A DNA stretch of 22,260 nt from an uncultured Bacteroidota bacterium (GCA_937901965.1 CALGSW010000004.1:1-22260); one strand, 5' to 3'; positions 1 through 9,859 are shown, numbered from the stretch's first letter. Numbers and translations: made by a program. Notes: a model not told the origin generated them from the sequence alone.

Positions 1-162
1 TTTTATTGTTGTTTAAAATTTTTAATTGAGTTATTTATCTACAATGTTTGCTAACTTGTTTATGTATACAATAAAGTTGAATCAAGGAGTTGAAGTAATG
101 AGGCTTGAAATAGGTTTATTGAATAATATAAATTAAGCAATCGGGTACAGTTAATGTTTTAT

Positions 163-635
163 TCATAAGTCAAAGTCATCTGTTGGGTTTTTGATCTTCT
201 GGAGGCCGGTCATACTTACCCAGGTGTATATCTCAGTTGTCTTGCTGCTTTTATGTCCTAACAACTCCTGAATGTATCTCAAACTTACTCCTGCCTCTAA
301 TAGATGTGTGGCATAACTGTGTCGCAGACAATGTAGTGTAAAGCTATGATTTTTAATAATTTTCCCCAAATATTTGTGAAAGATATTTTTTCGGTCGGTA
401 CATTTTGTAATATCTGATAATCATATCCATAAGCTTATCACTTAATGGTAGCACCCTGTCCTTCTGCGCAAACCGCAGGCATAAACAAGGGTGAGTGCCG
501 TTTTGTGTTTGAAGTTGGGAATTGACACAAGCATTTGCTCTACGACTTGCTTTGAGATGACCTTAGGGAGCGGGCGGTATTTTCTGGGCCTCTTTATCTG
601 CGCCCCTTTAGCCACGCCTTGAAAGAAGAGGATTG
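163..635 (-). pseudogene. Tyrosine recombinase (integrase) remnant with two internal deletions
   Basis: Three fragments of one XerC/D-like tyrosine recombinase lie in order on the minus strand in shifting frames. The first (about 635-467) has the linker RPRKYRPLPKV and runs to ACGLRR, the first catalytic Arg region. The second (463-380) reads KDRVLPLSDKLMD up to YRPKKYL. The third (378-163) reads HKYLGKIIKN, then LHCLRHSYATHLLEAG (HxxR box) and IQELLGHKSSKTTEIYT (second His and the Tyr), and ends in a normal stop. The N-terminal SAM-like domain is missing. The DNA between ACGLRR and KDRV, and between KKYL and HKYL, is deleted with frame changes. The enzyme cannot be active. The family catalyses site-specific recombination, so this is a scar of a former mobile element. 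It is not an obvious IntI, since no IntI-specific insert remains. Confidence 0.85.
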
Positions 636-643
636 AAAGCAAT

Positions 644-1366
644 TTAAAACCTTTTGTAAACCTCCTCAAAAGGTACCCGCATCCGGTCTCCCCAGACTCC
701 ACCCTCTGCACGGATTCCGCAGGAGATCACCATATTGATCTGTGCACCCATAGGTAATTTCAATATCCTCTTTACTCTTTTGCTGTCCAGCCCCTCCATG
801 GGGCAGGTGTCGTAGCCTTCGTTTGCCATTGCCAGCATAAATGTCTGGGCTGCCAGTGCGCAGGTTTTGTGGACGACTACTCTTGCATCGGCCTCAGAGA
901 CCTGATATGTTATTGGTCTGAAGAGGCCGACAATTGATACTATGACTTTGCGGATAATTCCCGGTATACCAAAGAATCTGGAGTAGAGGAGCGGCATAAC
1001 GTATCCGTAGTACATTTTCCAGGTTTTGACTCTCTTTTCGTGCTTCTCCTTTGGGCTGTTCTGCAAGACGTTTTGTGATTCCAACTCAATAAGTTGCTTA
1101 GCTCTCTTTCTGTACAGATCTTGTCTGGTTACAAATACAACCATCTGCTGTGCAGTTTTTGCGGCTTGTTGGTTTAAACATGCAACGGCGAGTTTTTTAA
1201 GCATATCTGAATCTGTGATGTGATAGAATTCCCACATCTGCATGTTTGAACTGTTGGGTGAGAGTGAGGCCAGTTTAAGGCAATGCATGACTCTCTCAGG
1301 GTCAATGGGTGTATTTTTATATAGTCTTACTGAACGTCGGTAGTTTACGATTTCCTGGAATGTCAT
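644..1366 (-). CDS. Nitroreductase-family flavoprotein
   Basis: A 240-residue protein of the FMN-dependent nitroreductase family, which reduces nitro groups, quinones or related substrates with NAD(P)H in the cytoplasm. The N-terminal FMN-binding signature RRSVRLYKN (residues 10-18), the SPNSSNMQMWEF segment (36-47) and the C-terminal AAQTFMLAMANEGYDTCPMEG segment (172-192) are in the expected order. It is longer than the common 170-200 residue forms. The extra length is mainly residues 95-160, a basic and then hydrophobic stretch (YYGYVMPLLYSRFFGIPG) that could be a substrate lid or a membrane-contacting helix. The ATG at 1366 is the natural start. The true substrate cannot be told from sequence. 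The integrase remnant begins immediately after the stop, so the junction between stable chromosome and former mobile element lies close to 640. Confidence 0.88.
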   Translation of the reverse strand: MTFQEIVNYRRSVRLYKNTPIDPERVMHCLKLASLSPNSSNMQMWEFYHITDSDMLKKLAVACLNQQAAKTAQQMVVFVTRQDLYRKRAKQLIELESQNVLQNSPKEKHEKRVKTWKMYYGYVMPLLYSRFFGIPGIIRKVIVSIVGLFRPITYQVSEADARVVVHKTCALAAQTFMLAMANEGYDTCPMEGLDSKRVKRILKLPMGAQINMVISCGIRAEGGVWGDRMRVPFEEVYKRF

Positions 1367-1406
1367 ATAATTATTGATTAATTTATGCTGAGTGTTAATT
1401 TGAAAA

Positions 1407-1769
1407 TTATTTTGGCAGTTTATAAGTAAGTAACAGAATCAGAGCACCCAAAATTGCAATTGCCGGCTGCATCCAGGATACGTACCCAATAATTGCTACC
1501 TGTATAACAATCCATCCCAGAACAATTGCGGCGCTAATAAATGATGCTGTCCTTGCCTTTTTGTGTTTTCTGAAAACAAGCAGAGATGCTGTAAGGGATG
1601 ACCCTCCAACAATTACAAAGAGTATAAGGGCAGGTATAAAATAGTTGTTAAATGGGCTTCCTTCCAGCCATTCAACAGGAACATCCTTTGCTCCTGCCAT
1701 TCCGTAATAACCTCCTCCAAATGCATTTAATGCAAGGAAGAGAAGTAAAATACCCAAAGTGTTTTTCAT
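1407..1769 (-). CDS. Small integral membrane protein, unknown function
   Basis: A 120-residue hydrophobic protein with about four membrane segments (residues 3-19, 44-66, 76-97 and 102-117). A basic loop RKHKKAR (67-73) after the second segment is probably cytoplasmic. The first segment could be an uncleaved signal anchor, followed by a Gly/Tyr-rich stretch GGGYYGMAG and an acidic periplasmic loop. I do not recognise the family. It starts with ATG, follows the adaptor gene by 62 bases and precedes the nitroreductase gene by 40 bases, so it may be read together with either, but nothing in it indicates a role in efflux. Confidence 0.7.
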   Translation of the reverse strand: MKNTLGILLLFLALNAFGGGYYGMAGAKDVPVEWLEGSPFNNYFIPALILFVIVGGSSLTASLLVFRKHKKARTASFISAAIVLGWIVIQVAIIGYVSWMQPAIAILGALILLLTYKLPK

Positions 1770-1831
1770 AAGTGAAGTGATTATTAGTAAGGGAGTAGGT
1801 TATTTATTGCAAATTTCTATGAGTATTTGTA

Positions 1832-2935
1832 TTAGAACAGGTTATACCCACCTTTAGTTAAAATCATTCCCTCAATTTTATCTCCTACAATCTGTACAAA
1901 CCCATTCTGCTCAATGCCGGTCTGAACCTCTTTTTTTGTAAAGATATACTTGTTATCCTCCGTTTTAACCAGTAACAATACAAAAGTTCCGGAATCGCTC
2001 TTTAACACAGCATCTTTTGGCAAAGCAGGCAATGCCTCTTCTCCTGTAATAATCTCTGAATCTACTAGTTGGTTTATTATTAAATCCTCTGATCCGTTTA
2101 CCTTTAAACCGGCATAGCAATTAATCGATTTCCGTTCATTATCTACCACCTTCCCTACAGATTTCACAAAGGCTTCGCTGTTTAACCAGGAGTTCAATGT
2201 CTTAATTCTAACCTTATGGCCTGTCTTTATTTTGGAAACATCATCCGGAAAAATATACAACTCAATCTGAATTAGAACAGGATTTACAATCTCCATAATC
2301 AAATCTTTATTATCTATTCTACTCCCGGAGAAGTTTTTTAGATTTAATATCTGTCCTTGAATAGGTGATTTTATTGAATAGGATGAATAAAACTCTCCGC
2401 TCTCTATTTTTGCAGAAGAGAGTTCCAGTGCATCAATCTTTAATCTTAAGCCTTTGAATCTTGCTAAAGAGGATAAATATTCAGACTTTATAAAATTATA
2501 ATCTTTCTGTGACGTCACATCTTCTTCGTACAATGCTTTAACTCTTAAATATTCACTTTCAACTCTTTTAAATACTGCAGATGCTTCAGCATACTCCTTT
2601 TGCAAATCAACTATGTCATTTCCGCCAATTTCAATCAGCGGGGTTCCCTTTTTAACATAATCGCCATTGCTTTGATAAATATTTTTTACAATTCCTCCAA
2701 CAGGTGCACTCACTTGTGCAAGACCCTCTTTAAGCGGGATAATTAATCCTTTGCACTTCACTACAGACTCAAATGTATGTATCTCTACCGCTCCCAGCTC
2801 CATTTGATTGAACTGAAACTGATCTTTAGTTATCTCCAGTAAGTTGGAAGTTACCTCATTGTCTGCCTGATTACCGGAACAGGCTGTTAAAAGACCCGCA
2901 ATCAACAGGATTTTGATAATTTGACTTATTTTCAT
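1832..2935 (-). CDS. RND efflux periplasmic adaptor lipoprotein (CzcB/CusB-like)
   Basis: A 367-residue membrane fusion protein that would bridge the inner-membrane RND pump and the outer-membrane channel. It has a lipoprotein signal peptide with lipobox LTAC, giving lipidation at Cys19. The first half of the barrel-sandwich (lipoyl-like) domain reads VSAPVGGIVKNIYQSNGDYVKKGTPL (about 75-100). An alpha-helical hairpin follows (about 108-175), then the second barrel half SIKSPIQGQIL and a beta-barrel region. No His- or Met-rich metal-binding extension is visible, unlike the extended CzcB or CusB proteins. The ATG lies one base after the stop of the pump gene, so the two are probably translated together. 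This is the last gene of the marR-ATPase-pump operon. The substrate is inferred to be a metal cation only from the pump type. Confidence 0.9.
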   Translation of the reverse strand: MKISQIIKILLIAGLLTACSGNQADNEVTSNLLEITKDQFQFNQMELGAVEIHTFESVVKCKGLIIPLKEGLAQVSAPVGGIVKNIYQSNGDYVKKGTPLIEIGGNDIVDLQKEYAEASAVFKRVESEYLRVKALYEEDVTSQKDYNFIKSEYLSSLARFKGLRLKIDALELSSAKIESGEFYSSYSIKSPIQGQILNLKNFSGSRIDNKDLIMEIVNPVLIQIELYIFPDDVSKIKTGHKVRIKTLNSWLNSEAFVKSVGKVVDNERKSINCYAGLKVNGSEDLIINQLVDSEIITGEEALPALPKDAVLKSDSGTFVLLLVKTEDNKYIFTKKEVQTGIEQNGFVQIVGDKIEGMILTKGGYNLF

Positions 2936-2936
2936 A

Positions 2937-5900
2937 TCATTCAGATAGATAATTTAGCTCAAGTGTGATTCTCGTATAGCTTACAAGATTATCCAGATAT
3001 TCAATTTTCATTTGCATTGCCTCTTCAAGATTCATTGCAAATTTCTGGGAATCAATTTCACCCTTTTCATAGCTTAGCTGTGAAGTTCTAATTAACTCCT
3101 CACAAAGTGTTTTTCCACTATTATGATACTGATCCAGCAACTCTTTATATTTAAAGTGTGCATTTTTCAACTCCTCTCTTTTAGACATTAAGATTTCCGC
3201 CTCATAATCTGCTAACTCTTTTGTAGCCTCCATTGCAATTTTTGACGCTCTTATTTTTGATCTCTGGCCGTTGAAAAAGATAGGTATTGAAACACCTGCC
3301 TCAAATCCATGATAGATCTTTGAGTTTTCATAGGCGTTTGTTCCACGAAAATAGTTAATGGAAATATCGGGAAGCAGTCTGCTCTTTTCCATTGTAATAT
3401 TTGCCCTGCTGAAAGCCTCTCTTTTTTTCTGTAACTGGAAAATGGAAGATGATTCAATCTCTTTATCTGTACGTTTAATTATCTCTACATCTTTTGATAA
3501 ACTAAATGGTTCCTTATAACCCATCAGGACTCTGAGATAGTTGAACATATCACTTATATTATACCTAATCTCTTTTAGCTCATTTTTCACACTCAGCTGT
3601 TTAGCTTTTATTGTGAGTAATTCAAGCTGGCTGATGTCACCATTTCTGCGTCTTGATTCTGCACCGCTTAGTATAATAGTGTAGAGGCTGTCAATCTCTC
3701 TAAATATCTCCAGTTTCTGCTGCTGAACCTGCAGTTCAACATATTTCACAGAAACCTTTTTTATCAGATCAATAAGCTGCAATTTATATTCGGCAACAGA
3801 TATTTCGTGTTCTGTCTCCCTCAAACTTTTTTCAGCAAAATACTGTGTGGGAAAACTTATATTCTGCGTAACACCCCATACCCTTAACGGGTGATTATTT
3901 TCAGCTATGTTATTCTGATCAGTTCCATAAGTAATAGTTGTTTTATCAAATAATAATGCAGAAGAAATAAGAGCCTCTTTTTCATCTGCTCTGAGGGCAG
4001 ATGCCCTAATTTCTCTGTTGTTTCTCAGTGCAATATCAACAACTTCATTAATTTTTAACTCTCCCGGCTGAGCAAAGATTGTTGCACCTGGGGCTATTAA
4101 CAATAAAAACAGCATTGCCTGCTTTGCTCTAATAAATCTAAGGGGGAAAAATTTTATTCCTATAACATTGTTGAATATCTCAAATAACAGTGGCAAGGCA
4201 ACCATTGTAAGCATCGTAGATGTAAAGAGTCCTCCAATAACAACGGTAGCCAGGGGGCGTTGCACCTCTGCTCCGGCTCCTGTAGAGATAGCCATGGGAA
4301 GAAATCCCATGGCAGCAGCTCCCGCAGTAAGCATCACAGGTCTGAGTCTGTCTTTTGTACCTTTTAGAATTACCTCTCTTATAGTCATACTCTTCCTTTC
4401 ATTCAGATCTTTTAAATGTTCAATTAGTACTATTCCGTTCAGAACCGCAATCCCAAACAGTGCTATAAACCCCACACCTGCCGATACACTGAATGGCATA
4501 CCCCTTATCCACAGCAATAGAACACCGCCAACCGTTGCCAATGGAATTGACGTAAAAATCATAATTGCATCTTTGAAGGATTTAAATGCGAAATGGAGGA
4601 AAATGAATATTAGAAGCAGAGCAACCGGAACAGCTACAAGCAAACGGTTTGTCGCATTCTGTAAATTTTCAAACTGCCCTCCGAATTTTACATAAGTTCC
4701 CGGCTTAAGTATAATGTTGTCATCAATTGCAGACTTAATATCACCCACAACAGACTGAAGATCCCTGTTGCGCACATTTACACTCACTACTACCCTTCTG
4801 TGAGCATTTTCCCTTGAGATTTTAGCCGGACTTTCAGTATACTCTATAGATGCAAGCTCTGAAAGGGGAATCTGATAACCTTCATGTATTGGGACTCTCA
4901 TTTGCCTGATATCAGATATATCTGTTCTGCTGCTTTTGTCAAACCTTACCACCATATCAAATCTTTTCTCTCCTTCAAAAACAACTCCGGTTGCCTCTCC
5001 TCCAAATGCAGTAGAAAGATATCTGTTCAATGTCTTTATATCAACTCCGTAGTATGCTATTTTATTGCGGTTGTATTCAACTTTAATCTGAGGCAGTCCT
5101 GCTGTCTTTTCCAGAATAATGTCGCTCGCGCCGGGTATGCCCGCAATTAGATCTTTAATCTCTAACGCTTTCATATTAATGTAATCCAGATCATCACCAA
5201 AAATCTTAATGGCAATATCTGAACGGACACCGGTTATAAGTTCATTAAAACGCATCTCGATGGGCTGTGTAAATTCGTATTCAATACCCGGGATAACTAC
5301 AAGTGCCTCTTTAAATTTATCTGCAAGCTCCTCCTTTGTAGACGCACTTACCCATTTCTTCCTTGGTTTAAGCTTGATTATCATATCAATCTCCTCCATT
5401 GACATAGGATCTGTGGGTACCTCTGCAGCACCTATTCGGCTTACTATTTTGTCAACTTCAGGAAAATTACTTTTTAGTATTTGCTCCATTTTTGTTGTTG
5501 TCTCTATGGTTTTTGTCAGAGAGGTTCCCGTTTTTAATACAGGCTGAATGACAAAATCACCTTCGTCCAATGTTGGAACAAACTCGCCACCTATTTTAGT
5601 AAAGAGGAACAATGTCAATAGCAAAGAGACAAGGGCTGCAAACAGAACTGTCTTTTTATGACAGCAGGCCCATTTGATAACTGGAGTGTATGATTTCAAA
5701 GCGAAATTCATAATCCAGTCTGACGTAGTCTTCCTACCCGTTCCAGATGGTCTGAGGAAGAGTGATGATGCCACCGGCAACCAGGTCATTCCCATAATCA
5801 TGGCACCGAGTATTGCAAAACAGAAGGATAGAGCCATCGGCCTGAACATCTTCCCCTCTACACCTGTAAGGGAGAGAATAGGTATAAAGACAATAAGAAT

Positions 5901-7277
5901 TATAATTTGCCCGAATATTGCAGACTTCATCATTTTGGAAGCCCCTTCCAAAGAGATAGAGTCCATTAAATACAACCTCTCTTCACCGTTCAGAGTTTTA
6001 AAATCATCTTTTCTCGCCAGTATCTTCAGGGCAATATACTCTACGATTATTACTGCTCCGTCAATTATAATCCCAAAGTCAAGTGCACCAAGGCTCATTA
6101 GGTTTGCATCTACCCCAAAAATGAACATCATAGAGATAGTGAACAAAAGAGATAGTGGTATCATTGATGTGATCACCAAAGCGGATCTGACGTTCCCAAG
6201 AAGAAGGACTACTGTAAGCATCACTATCAAAGCTCCAAGTATCAGGTTTTCAACTACAGTAAATGTTGTCTTAGACACTAGTTCACTTCTGTCTACTATA
6301 GGATTTATAAACACCCCTTCCGGTAAATTCTCCTGTATTTCGGCTACTCTGTCCTTTACCTCTTTAATCACCTCTTTTGAGTCTGCATTCTTTAGCATCA
6401 TAACCTGCCCCAGAATGGTCTCTCCTTTTCCATTGGCAGTTATGGCACCAAACCTGTTTGCATGGCCGAATCCTACTTTAGCAACATCTTTAATAAGTAA
6501 TGGGCTTCCGTTAACGTTCTTTACAACAATATTTTCAATATCTTCTACAGATTTAACCTGACCATCGCCTCTGATAAAATAGCTTTGGTTTGTCTTTTCA
6601 ATATAGGCTCCTCCTGAAATACTGTTGTTGTTTTCAAGAGAGTTAAAAATTTCCATGAGAGATATATTCAAAGAGGCGAGCCTTACAGGGTCCACTGCAA
6701 CCTCATACTGCTTAAGGTACCCACCCCAGCTGTTTATCTCAACAACCCCGTTTATGCCGGATAGTCTTCTTTTAACAATCCAGTCCTGAATAGTTCTTAA
6801 ATCCGTTGGAGAGTATTTATCTTCATAGCCCTCCTTTGTATCCAGCGTGTACTGATATATTTCACCCAATCCTGTTGTGATAGGTCCCATCTCAGGCTCG
6901 CCGAACCCCTGTGGTATTTTTGCCGATGCTACTTTTATTTTTTCTGCAATAAGCTGACGTGGAAGATATGTACCAGTTTTATCACTGAAAACAATTGTAA
7001 CCAGTGATATTCCAAATTTGGAAACAGATCTTATTTCCTTGACTCCCGGCAGATTTGCCATCTCCATCTCAACAGGAGCAGTAATGTACTGCTCTATCTC
7101 CTGAGTTGACAAATTTGATGAAGTGGTAATTACCTGCACCTGATTGTTTGTGATATCGGGAACCGCTCCCACTGATATCCTGAACACAGAATAGAGTCCA
7201 AATGCGGCAACTGACAAAGTGAAAAGAATAACTATAAGTTTATTCCTTATGCTAAAATCAATTATTTTTCCAAGCAT
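2937..7277 (-). CDS. CzcA-type RND heavy-metal efflux pump fused to a TolC-like outer-membrane factor
   Basis: A two-part protein of 1446 residues from the ATG at 7277. A TTG nine bases upstream would add three residues, but the ATG is preferred. Residues 1 to about 1040 form a full RND pump of the heavy-metal group. The fourth membrane helix carries DFGIIIDGAVIIVE, with D400, D406 and E413 matching the proton-relay acidic residues of CzcA (D402, D408, E415). CusA-type copper pumps have a different motif here, so Zn/Co/Cd/Ni-type substrates are more likely. A hydrophobic stretch (AMLFLLLIAPGATIFAQ, about 1053-1069) comes next, then about 377 residues of TolC/CusC-like outer-membrane factor (LKINEVVDIALRNNREIRAS onward, with long amphipathic helices). 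The stretch looks like an internal signal peptide with an Ala-Gln cleavage site. The gene starts 17 bases after the ATPase stop and ends one base before the adaptor ATG. Confidence 0.93.
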   Translation of the reverse strand: MLGKIIDFSIRNKLIVILFTLSVAAFGLYSVFRISVGAVPDITNNQVQVITTSSNLSTQEIEQYITAPVEMEMANLPGVKEIRSVSKFGISLVTIVFSDKTGTYLPRQLIAEKIKVASAKIPQGFGEPEMGPITTGLGEIYQYTLDTKEGYEDKYSPTDLRTIQDWIVKRRLSGINGVVEINSWGGYLKQYEVAVDPVRLASLNISLMEIFNSLENNNSISGGAYIEKTNQSYFIRGDGQVKSVEDIENIVVKNVNGSPLLIKDVAKVGFGHANRFGAITANGKGETILGQVMMLKNADSKEVIKEVKDRVAEIQENLPEGVFINPIVDRSELVSKTTFTVVENLILGALIVMLTVVLLLGNVRSALVITSMIPLSLLFTISMMFIFGVDANLMSLGALDFGIIIDGAVIIVEYIALKILARKDDFKTLNGEERLYLMDSISLEGASKMMKSAIFGQIIILIVFIPILSLTGVEGKMFRPMALSFCFAILGAMIMGMTWLPVASSLFLRPSGTGRKTTSDWIMNFALKSYTPVIKWACCHKKTVLFAALVSLLLTLFLFTKIGGEFVPTLDEGDFVIQPVLKTGTSLTKTIETTTKMEQILKSNFPEVDKIVSRIGAAEVPTDPMSMEEIDMIIKLKPRKKWVSASTKEELADKFKEALVVIPGIEYEFTQPIEMRFNELITGVRSDIAIKIFGDDLDYINMKALEIKDLIAGIPGASDIILEKTAGLPQIKVEYNRNKIAYYGVDIKTLNRYLSTAFGGEATGVVFEGEKRFDMVVRFDKSSRTDISDIRQMRVPIHEGYQIPLSELASIEYTESPAKISRENAHRRVVVSVNVRNRDLQSVVGDIKSAIDDNIILKPGTYVKFGGQFENLQNATNRLLVAVPVALLLIFIFLHFAFKSFKDAIMIFTSIPLATVGGVLLLWIRGMPFSVSAGVGFIALFGIAVLNGIVLIEHLKDLNERKSMTIREVILKGTKDRLRPVMLTAGAAAMGFLPMAISTGAGAEVQRPLATVVIGGLFTSTMLTMVALPLLFEIFNNVIGIKFFPLRFIRAKQAMLFLLLIAPGATIFAQPGELKINEVVDIALRNNREIRASALRADEKEALISSALLFDKTTITYGTDQNNIAENNHPLRVWGVTQNISFPTQYFAEKSLRETEHEISVAEYKLQLIDLIKKVSVKYVELQVQQQKLEIFREIDSLYTIILSGAESRRRNGDISQLELLTIKAKQLSVKNELKEIRYNISDMFNYLRVLMGYKEPFSLSKDVEIIKRTDKEIESSSIFQLQKKREAFSRANITMEKSRLLPDISINYFRGTNAYENSKIYHGFEAGVSIPIFFNGQRSKIRASKIAMEATKELADYEAEILMSKREELKNAHFKYKELLDQYHNSGKTLCEELIRTSQLSYEKGEIDSQKFAMNLEEAMQMKIEYLDNLVSYTRITLELNYLSE

Positions 7278-7294
7278 AAATGTCAAATAATTAA

Positions 7295-9850
7295 TTATAA
7301 ATCAACAAACTTCTTTGATCTCCTTATCTGCTTATAAATTTCAAACCACGTCACAGATGACAGACCAGCTATTATACAAACTATTAGTTCAGGAATTGTT
7401 ATTTTTTCAAACTGGAATAAAGTTAACAAAAAAGGGACTTCCATAATCAAAATCAGGAAGAAAAGTGCTCCGCCAACTACCCACTTAACAGCCCTGTTAG
7501 GGGTAATCAGAATCCTGAATATGTTTGTAGTCCATGATCTGTTTGATAAAATAACTGCAATGTTTGAAACAATGAGAGTAACAAAAGTGAGTGTTCTCAC
7601 TCCGGAAGATGAGTATCCCATTTTGAGCCCTGTGAAATAAACTGCTAAACAGACAAGCAAAATGCCCAATCCCTGAGTACAGCTCAGTATAATTTTTTTA
7701 ATCCCGAAAAATGGTTCATTTATATTTCTTGGTGGCCTTGACATTACATTTTTTTCTTCCGGTTCAGCTTCAAAAATTATTGAACAGGCAGGGTCAATTA
7801 TCAATTCAAGGAATACAATATGGACAGGCCATAAAATAAGCGGAAGCTCTGCAAAAAAAACAGGGATTAACGATAGTCCTGCAATAGGCACGTGTATAGC
7901 AAAAATGTAGGCTAATGCCTTTTGAAGATTATCAAATATCTTCCTTCCCATTCTTATTGCTCCTACTATAGATAAAAAATTATCATCCATTAGAACTAAC
8001 GAAGATGCTTCCCGAGCAACATCTGTCCCTTTTTCACCCATTGCTATACCTATGTTTGCAGCTTTTAGAGCAGGTGCATCATTTACCCCGTCACCTGTCA
8101 TAGCTACAATCTCATTATTAGCTTTCAATGCATTTACAATCTTGAGTTTCTGTTCAGGGATAACCCTGGCAAAAATATTTACCTCTTTTATTCGGCTGCA
8201 AAGCTCATCTTCTGACATCTGCTCCAGTTCACTCCCTGTAATAATATTATCAGGGTTGATGATTCCAATCTCTTTCCCAATATTAGATGCTGTTACAGGG
8301 TAATCTCCTGTAATCATTATAACTCTAACCCCGGCTTTATAGCATTCGGTTACAGCACCTGCAACATTTTCCCTTATTGGATCAGAGAGTCCTATTAAAC
8401 CAATAAATTCAAAATCAAAATCGTGTTGTTCTGAAGGAAGATTTATATCAAGAACATTTGCTTTGGCTACGCCAAGAACTCTTAGTCCTGTTGATGCCAT
8501 ATTCTCAACAGCTTTTGAATATTTCTCAGCTGTTTTACTATCCAGGTGGCAAAGGTCAAAAATTGCTTCAGGAGCTCCCTTTGCAGCGATTACTTTTCTA
8601 TTGGTATCGCTGTTTGAAAACACCCTTGACATTGCAAGCAACTCTTTAGATAATGGATACTCTTTCTCCATTACCCAGTCCATATGAATATGTTCTGAGT
8701 TTTGTAAATATTTGTCCCCGGTATTAAGAATTGCTTTTTCCATTGGATCAAACGGGCTTGCCTGGCTGGATAAAATGCCATATTCAATAATTTCATGAAA
8801 CGGCTCTGACAGGTTTTCACGTGATACATCACCTGAATATTCATCTCCATTAAAAAGAGAGGTGACTGTCATCTTATTATGGGTGAGTGTTCCTGTTTTA
8901 TCGGTACAAAGTACAGTTGCCGACCCTAAAGTCTCAACGGATGCAGGATGACGGGTAAGTACACTCTTTTTTGACATTCTCCATGCTCCAAGTGCCAAGA
9001 AAATTGTTAACACCACAGGAAACTCTTCCGGAAGCATGGCCATTGCAAGAGTGATGCCTGCAAGAAAACCATTAAGCAGATCACCTCTGGTAATAGTATA
9101 TATTACAATTACAAGAGTACACAAAAACAATCCGAGTATCGCAAGCCTTTTCACCAGTGTACTAATCTCTTTTTTCAACCTTGTAGGCTCCTCTTTTACA
9201 GATTGCAAAGCTTTTCCTATTTTGCCTATTTCAGTATTAAGTGCAGTGGCAACAACCTTAACGATTCCACTGCCTTGTACAATCATTGATCCTGAATATA
9301 CAACCGGTAATTCATCCCCACCCGGCAGAAAAGTTCCGTCTTCAGAATTCCACTCCCTTTTGCTCACAGGTACCGGTTCTCCTGTTAAAAGGGACTCATC
9401 GGCATATAAATTTAGACAGCTAAGTACAATTGCATCTGCAGGAACTCTGTCGCCCTCTTTCAGAATTACTATATCATCTGTAACAACATCCCTTCCGGCA
9501 ATACGGACAGTTTCTCCATCTCTGATTACTAAAGCCCTGGGACTTGCCAGATCTTTTAGTGCATCAAGTGCTTTTTCCGTTTTCCTCTCCTGAAAAAACT
9601 CAATTCCCATTAAAACTATTACGAAGCCAAGAAGCATTAGACCCTCCTGAATATCACCAAGAAAAAGATATAGCGTTCCACATGTTACCAAGAGTAGAAA
9701 CATTGGCTCTTTTACAACTCCCAAAGCAATCTGGAATACATTTCTTGGCTTTGATGAAGGAAGCTCATTATAACCCTCGCTTAATATCTTTTGATCTGCC
9801 TCCTTTTGTGTAAGGCCTTTCAGATCTTCAATTTTGAATGTTGTTTTCAT
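7295..9850 (-). CDS. P2-type cation-transporting P-type ATPase
   Basis: An 851-residue ATP-driven cation pump of the inner membrane. It has an N-terminal cation-ATPase domain (LTQKEADQKILSEGYNELP), an actuator domain with DESLLTGEPVPV, the phosphorylation motif DKTGTLT (D317), the hinge TGDGVNDAPAL and a C-terminal six-helix bundle. It lacks the N-terminal metal-binding domains and the CPx motif of P1B heavy-metal ATPases, so it resembles the SERCA/PacL-like P2 group. The fourth helix reads PEEFP (274-278) where calcium pumps usually have PEGLP. The sixth helix reads LELIIDPACS, retaining the Asp but otherwise differing from the calcium-pump pattern NxxTD. The ion is therefore uncertain. I choose the ATG at 9850. 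An upstream GTG at 9871 lies inside the inferred operator and would add seven residues. It is the second gene of the marR-led efflux operon. Confidence 0.92.
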   Translation of the reverse strand: MKTTFKIEDLKGLTQKEADQKILSEGYNELPSSKPRNVFQIALGVVKEPMFLLLVTCGTLYLFLGDIQEGLMLLGFVIVLMGIEFFQERKTEKALDALKDLASPRALVIRDGETVRIAGRDVVTDDIVILKEGDRVPADAIVLSCLNLYADESLLTGEPVPVSKREWNSEDGTFLPGGDELPVVYSGSMIVQGSGIVKVVATALNTEIGKIGKALQSVKEEPTRLKKEISTLVKRLAILGLFLCTLVIVIYTITRGDLLNGFLAGITLAMAMLPEEFPVVLTIFLALGAWRMSKKSVLTRHPASVETLGSATVLCTDKTGTLTHNKMTVTSLFNGDEYSGDVSRENLSEPFHEIIEYGILSSQASPFDPMEKAILNTGDKYLQNSEHIHMDWVMEKEYPLSKELLAMSRVFSNSDTNRKVIAAKGAPEAIFDLCHLDSKTAEKYSKAVENMASTGLRVLGVAKANVLDINLPSEQHDFDFEFIGLIGLSDPIRENVAGAVTECYKAGVRVIMITGDYPVTASNIGKEIGIINPDNIITGSELEQMSEDELCSRIKEVNIFARVIPEQKLKIVNALKANNEIVAMTGDGVNDAPALKAANIGIAMGEKGTDVAREASSLVLMDDNFLSIVGAIRMGRKIFDNLQKALAYIFAIHVPIAGLSLIPVFFAELPLILWPVHIVFLELIIDPACSIIFEAEPEEKNVMSRPPRNINEPFFGIKKIILSCTQGLGILLVCLAVYFTGLKMGYSSSGVRTLTFVTLIVSNIAVILSNRSWTTNIFRILITPNRAVKWVVGGALFFLILIMEVPFLLTLFQFEKITIPELIVCIIAGLSSVTWFEIYKQIRRSKKFVDL

Positions 9851-9859
9851 TGATTTTTT

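Noticed and set aside
43..60. CAATGTTTGCTAACTTG resembles the start of hairpin element B (CAACGTTTGCTGACACG)
   Set aside because: No matching second arm or CGTTA end follows within a plausible distance, so it may be chance similarity.
98..136. A 12-codon plus-strand frame with an AAGGAG-like site upstream
   Set aside because: It is too short, lies in an AT-rich region of a genome that hardly uses such ribosome binding sites, and has no support from neighbours.
163..635. The recombinase remnant as the integron integrase for the cassette-like region
   Set aside because: The preserved parts look like a general XerC/D-type integrase, the IntI-specific insert cannot be shown, the gene is dead, and it lies about 19 kb from the cassettes.
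5674..6561. A 295-codon open frame on the plus strand inside the RND pump gene
   Set aside because: It is antisense to a strongly conserved pump domain, its protein is rich in Ile, Ser and Thr without any recognisable motif, and other plus-strand frames of the same kind occur across the window.
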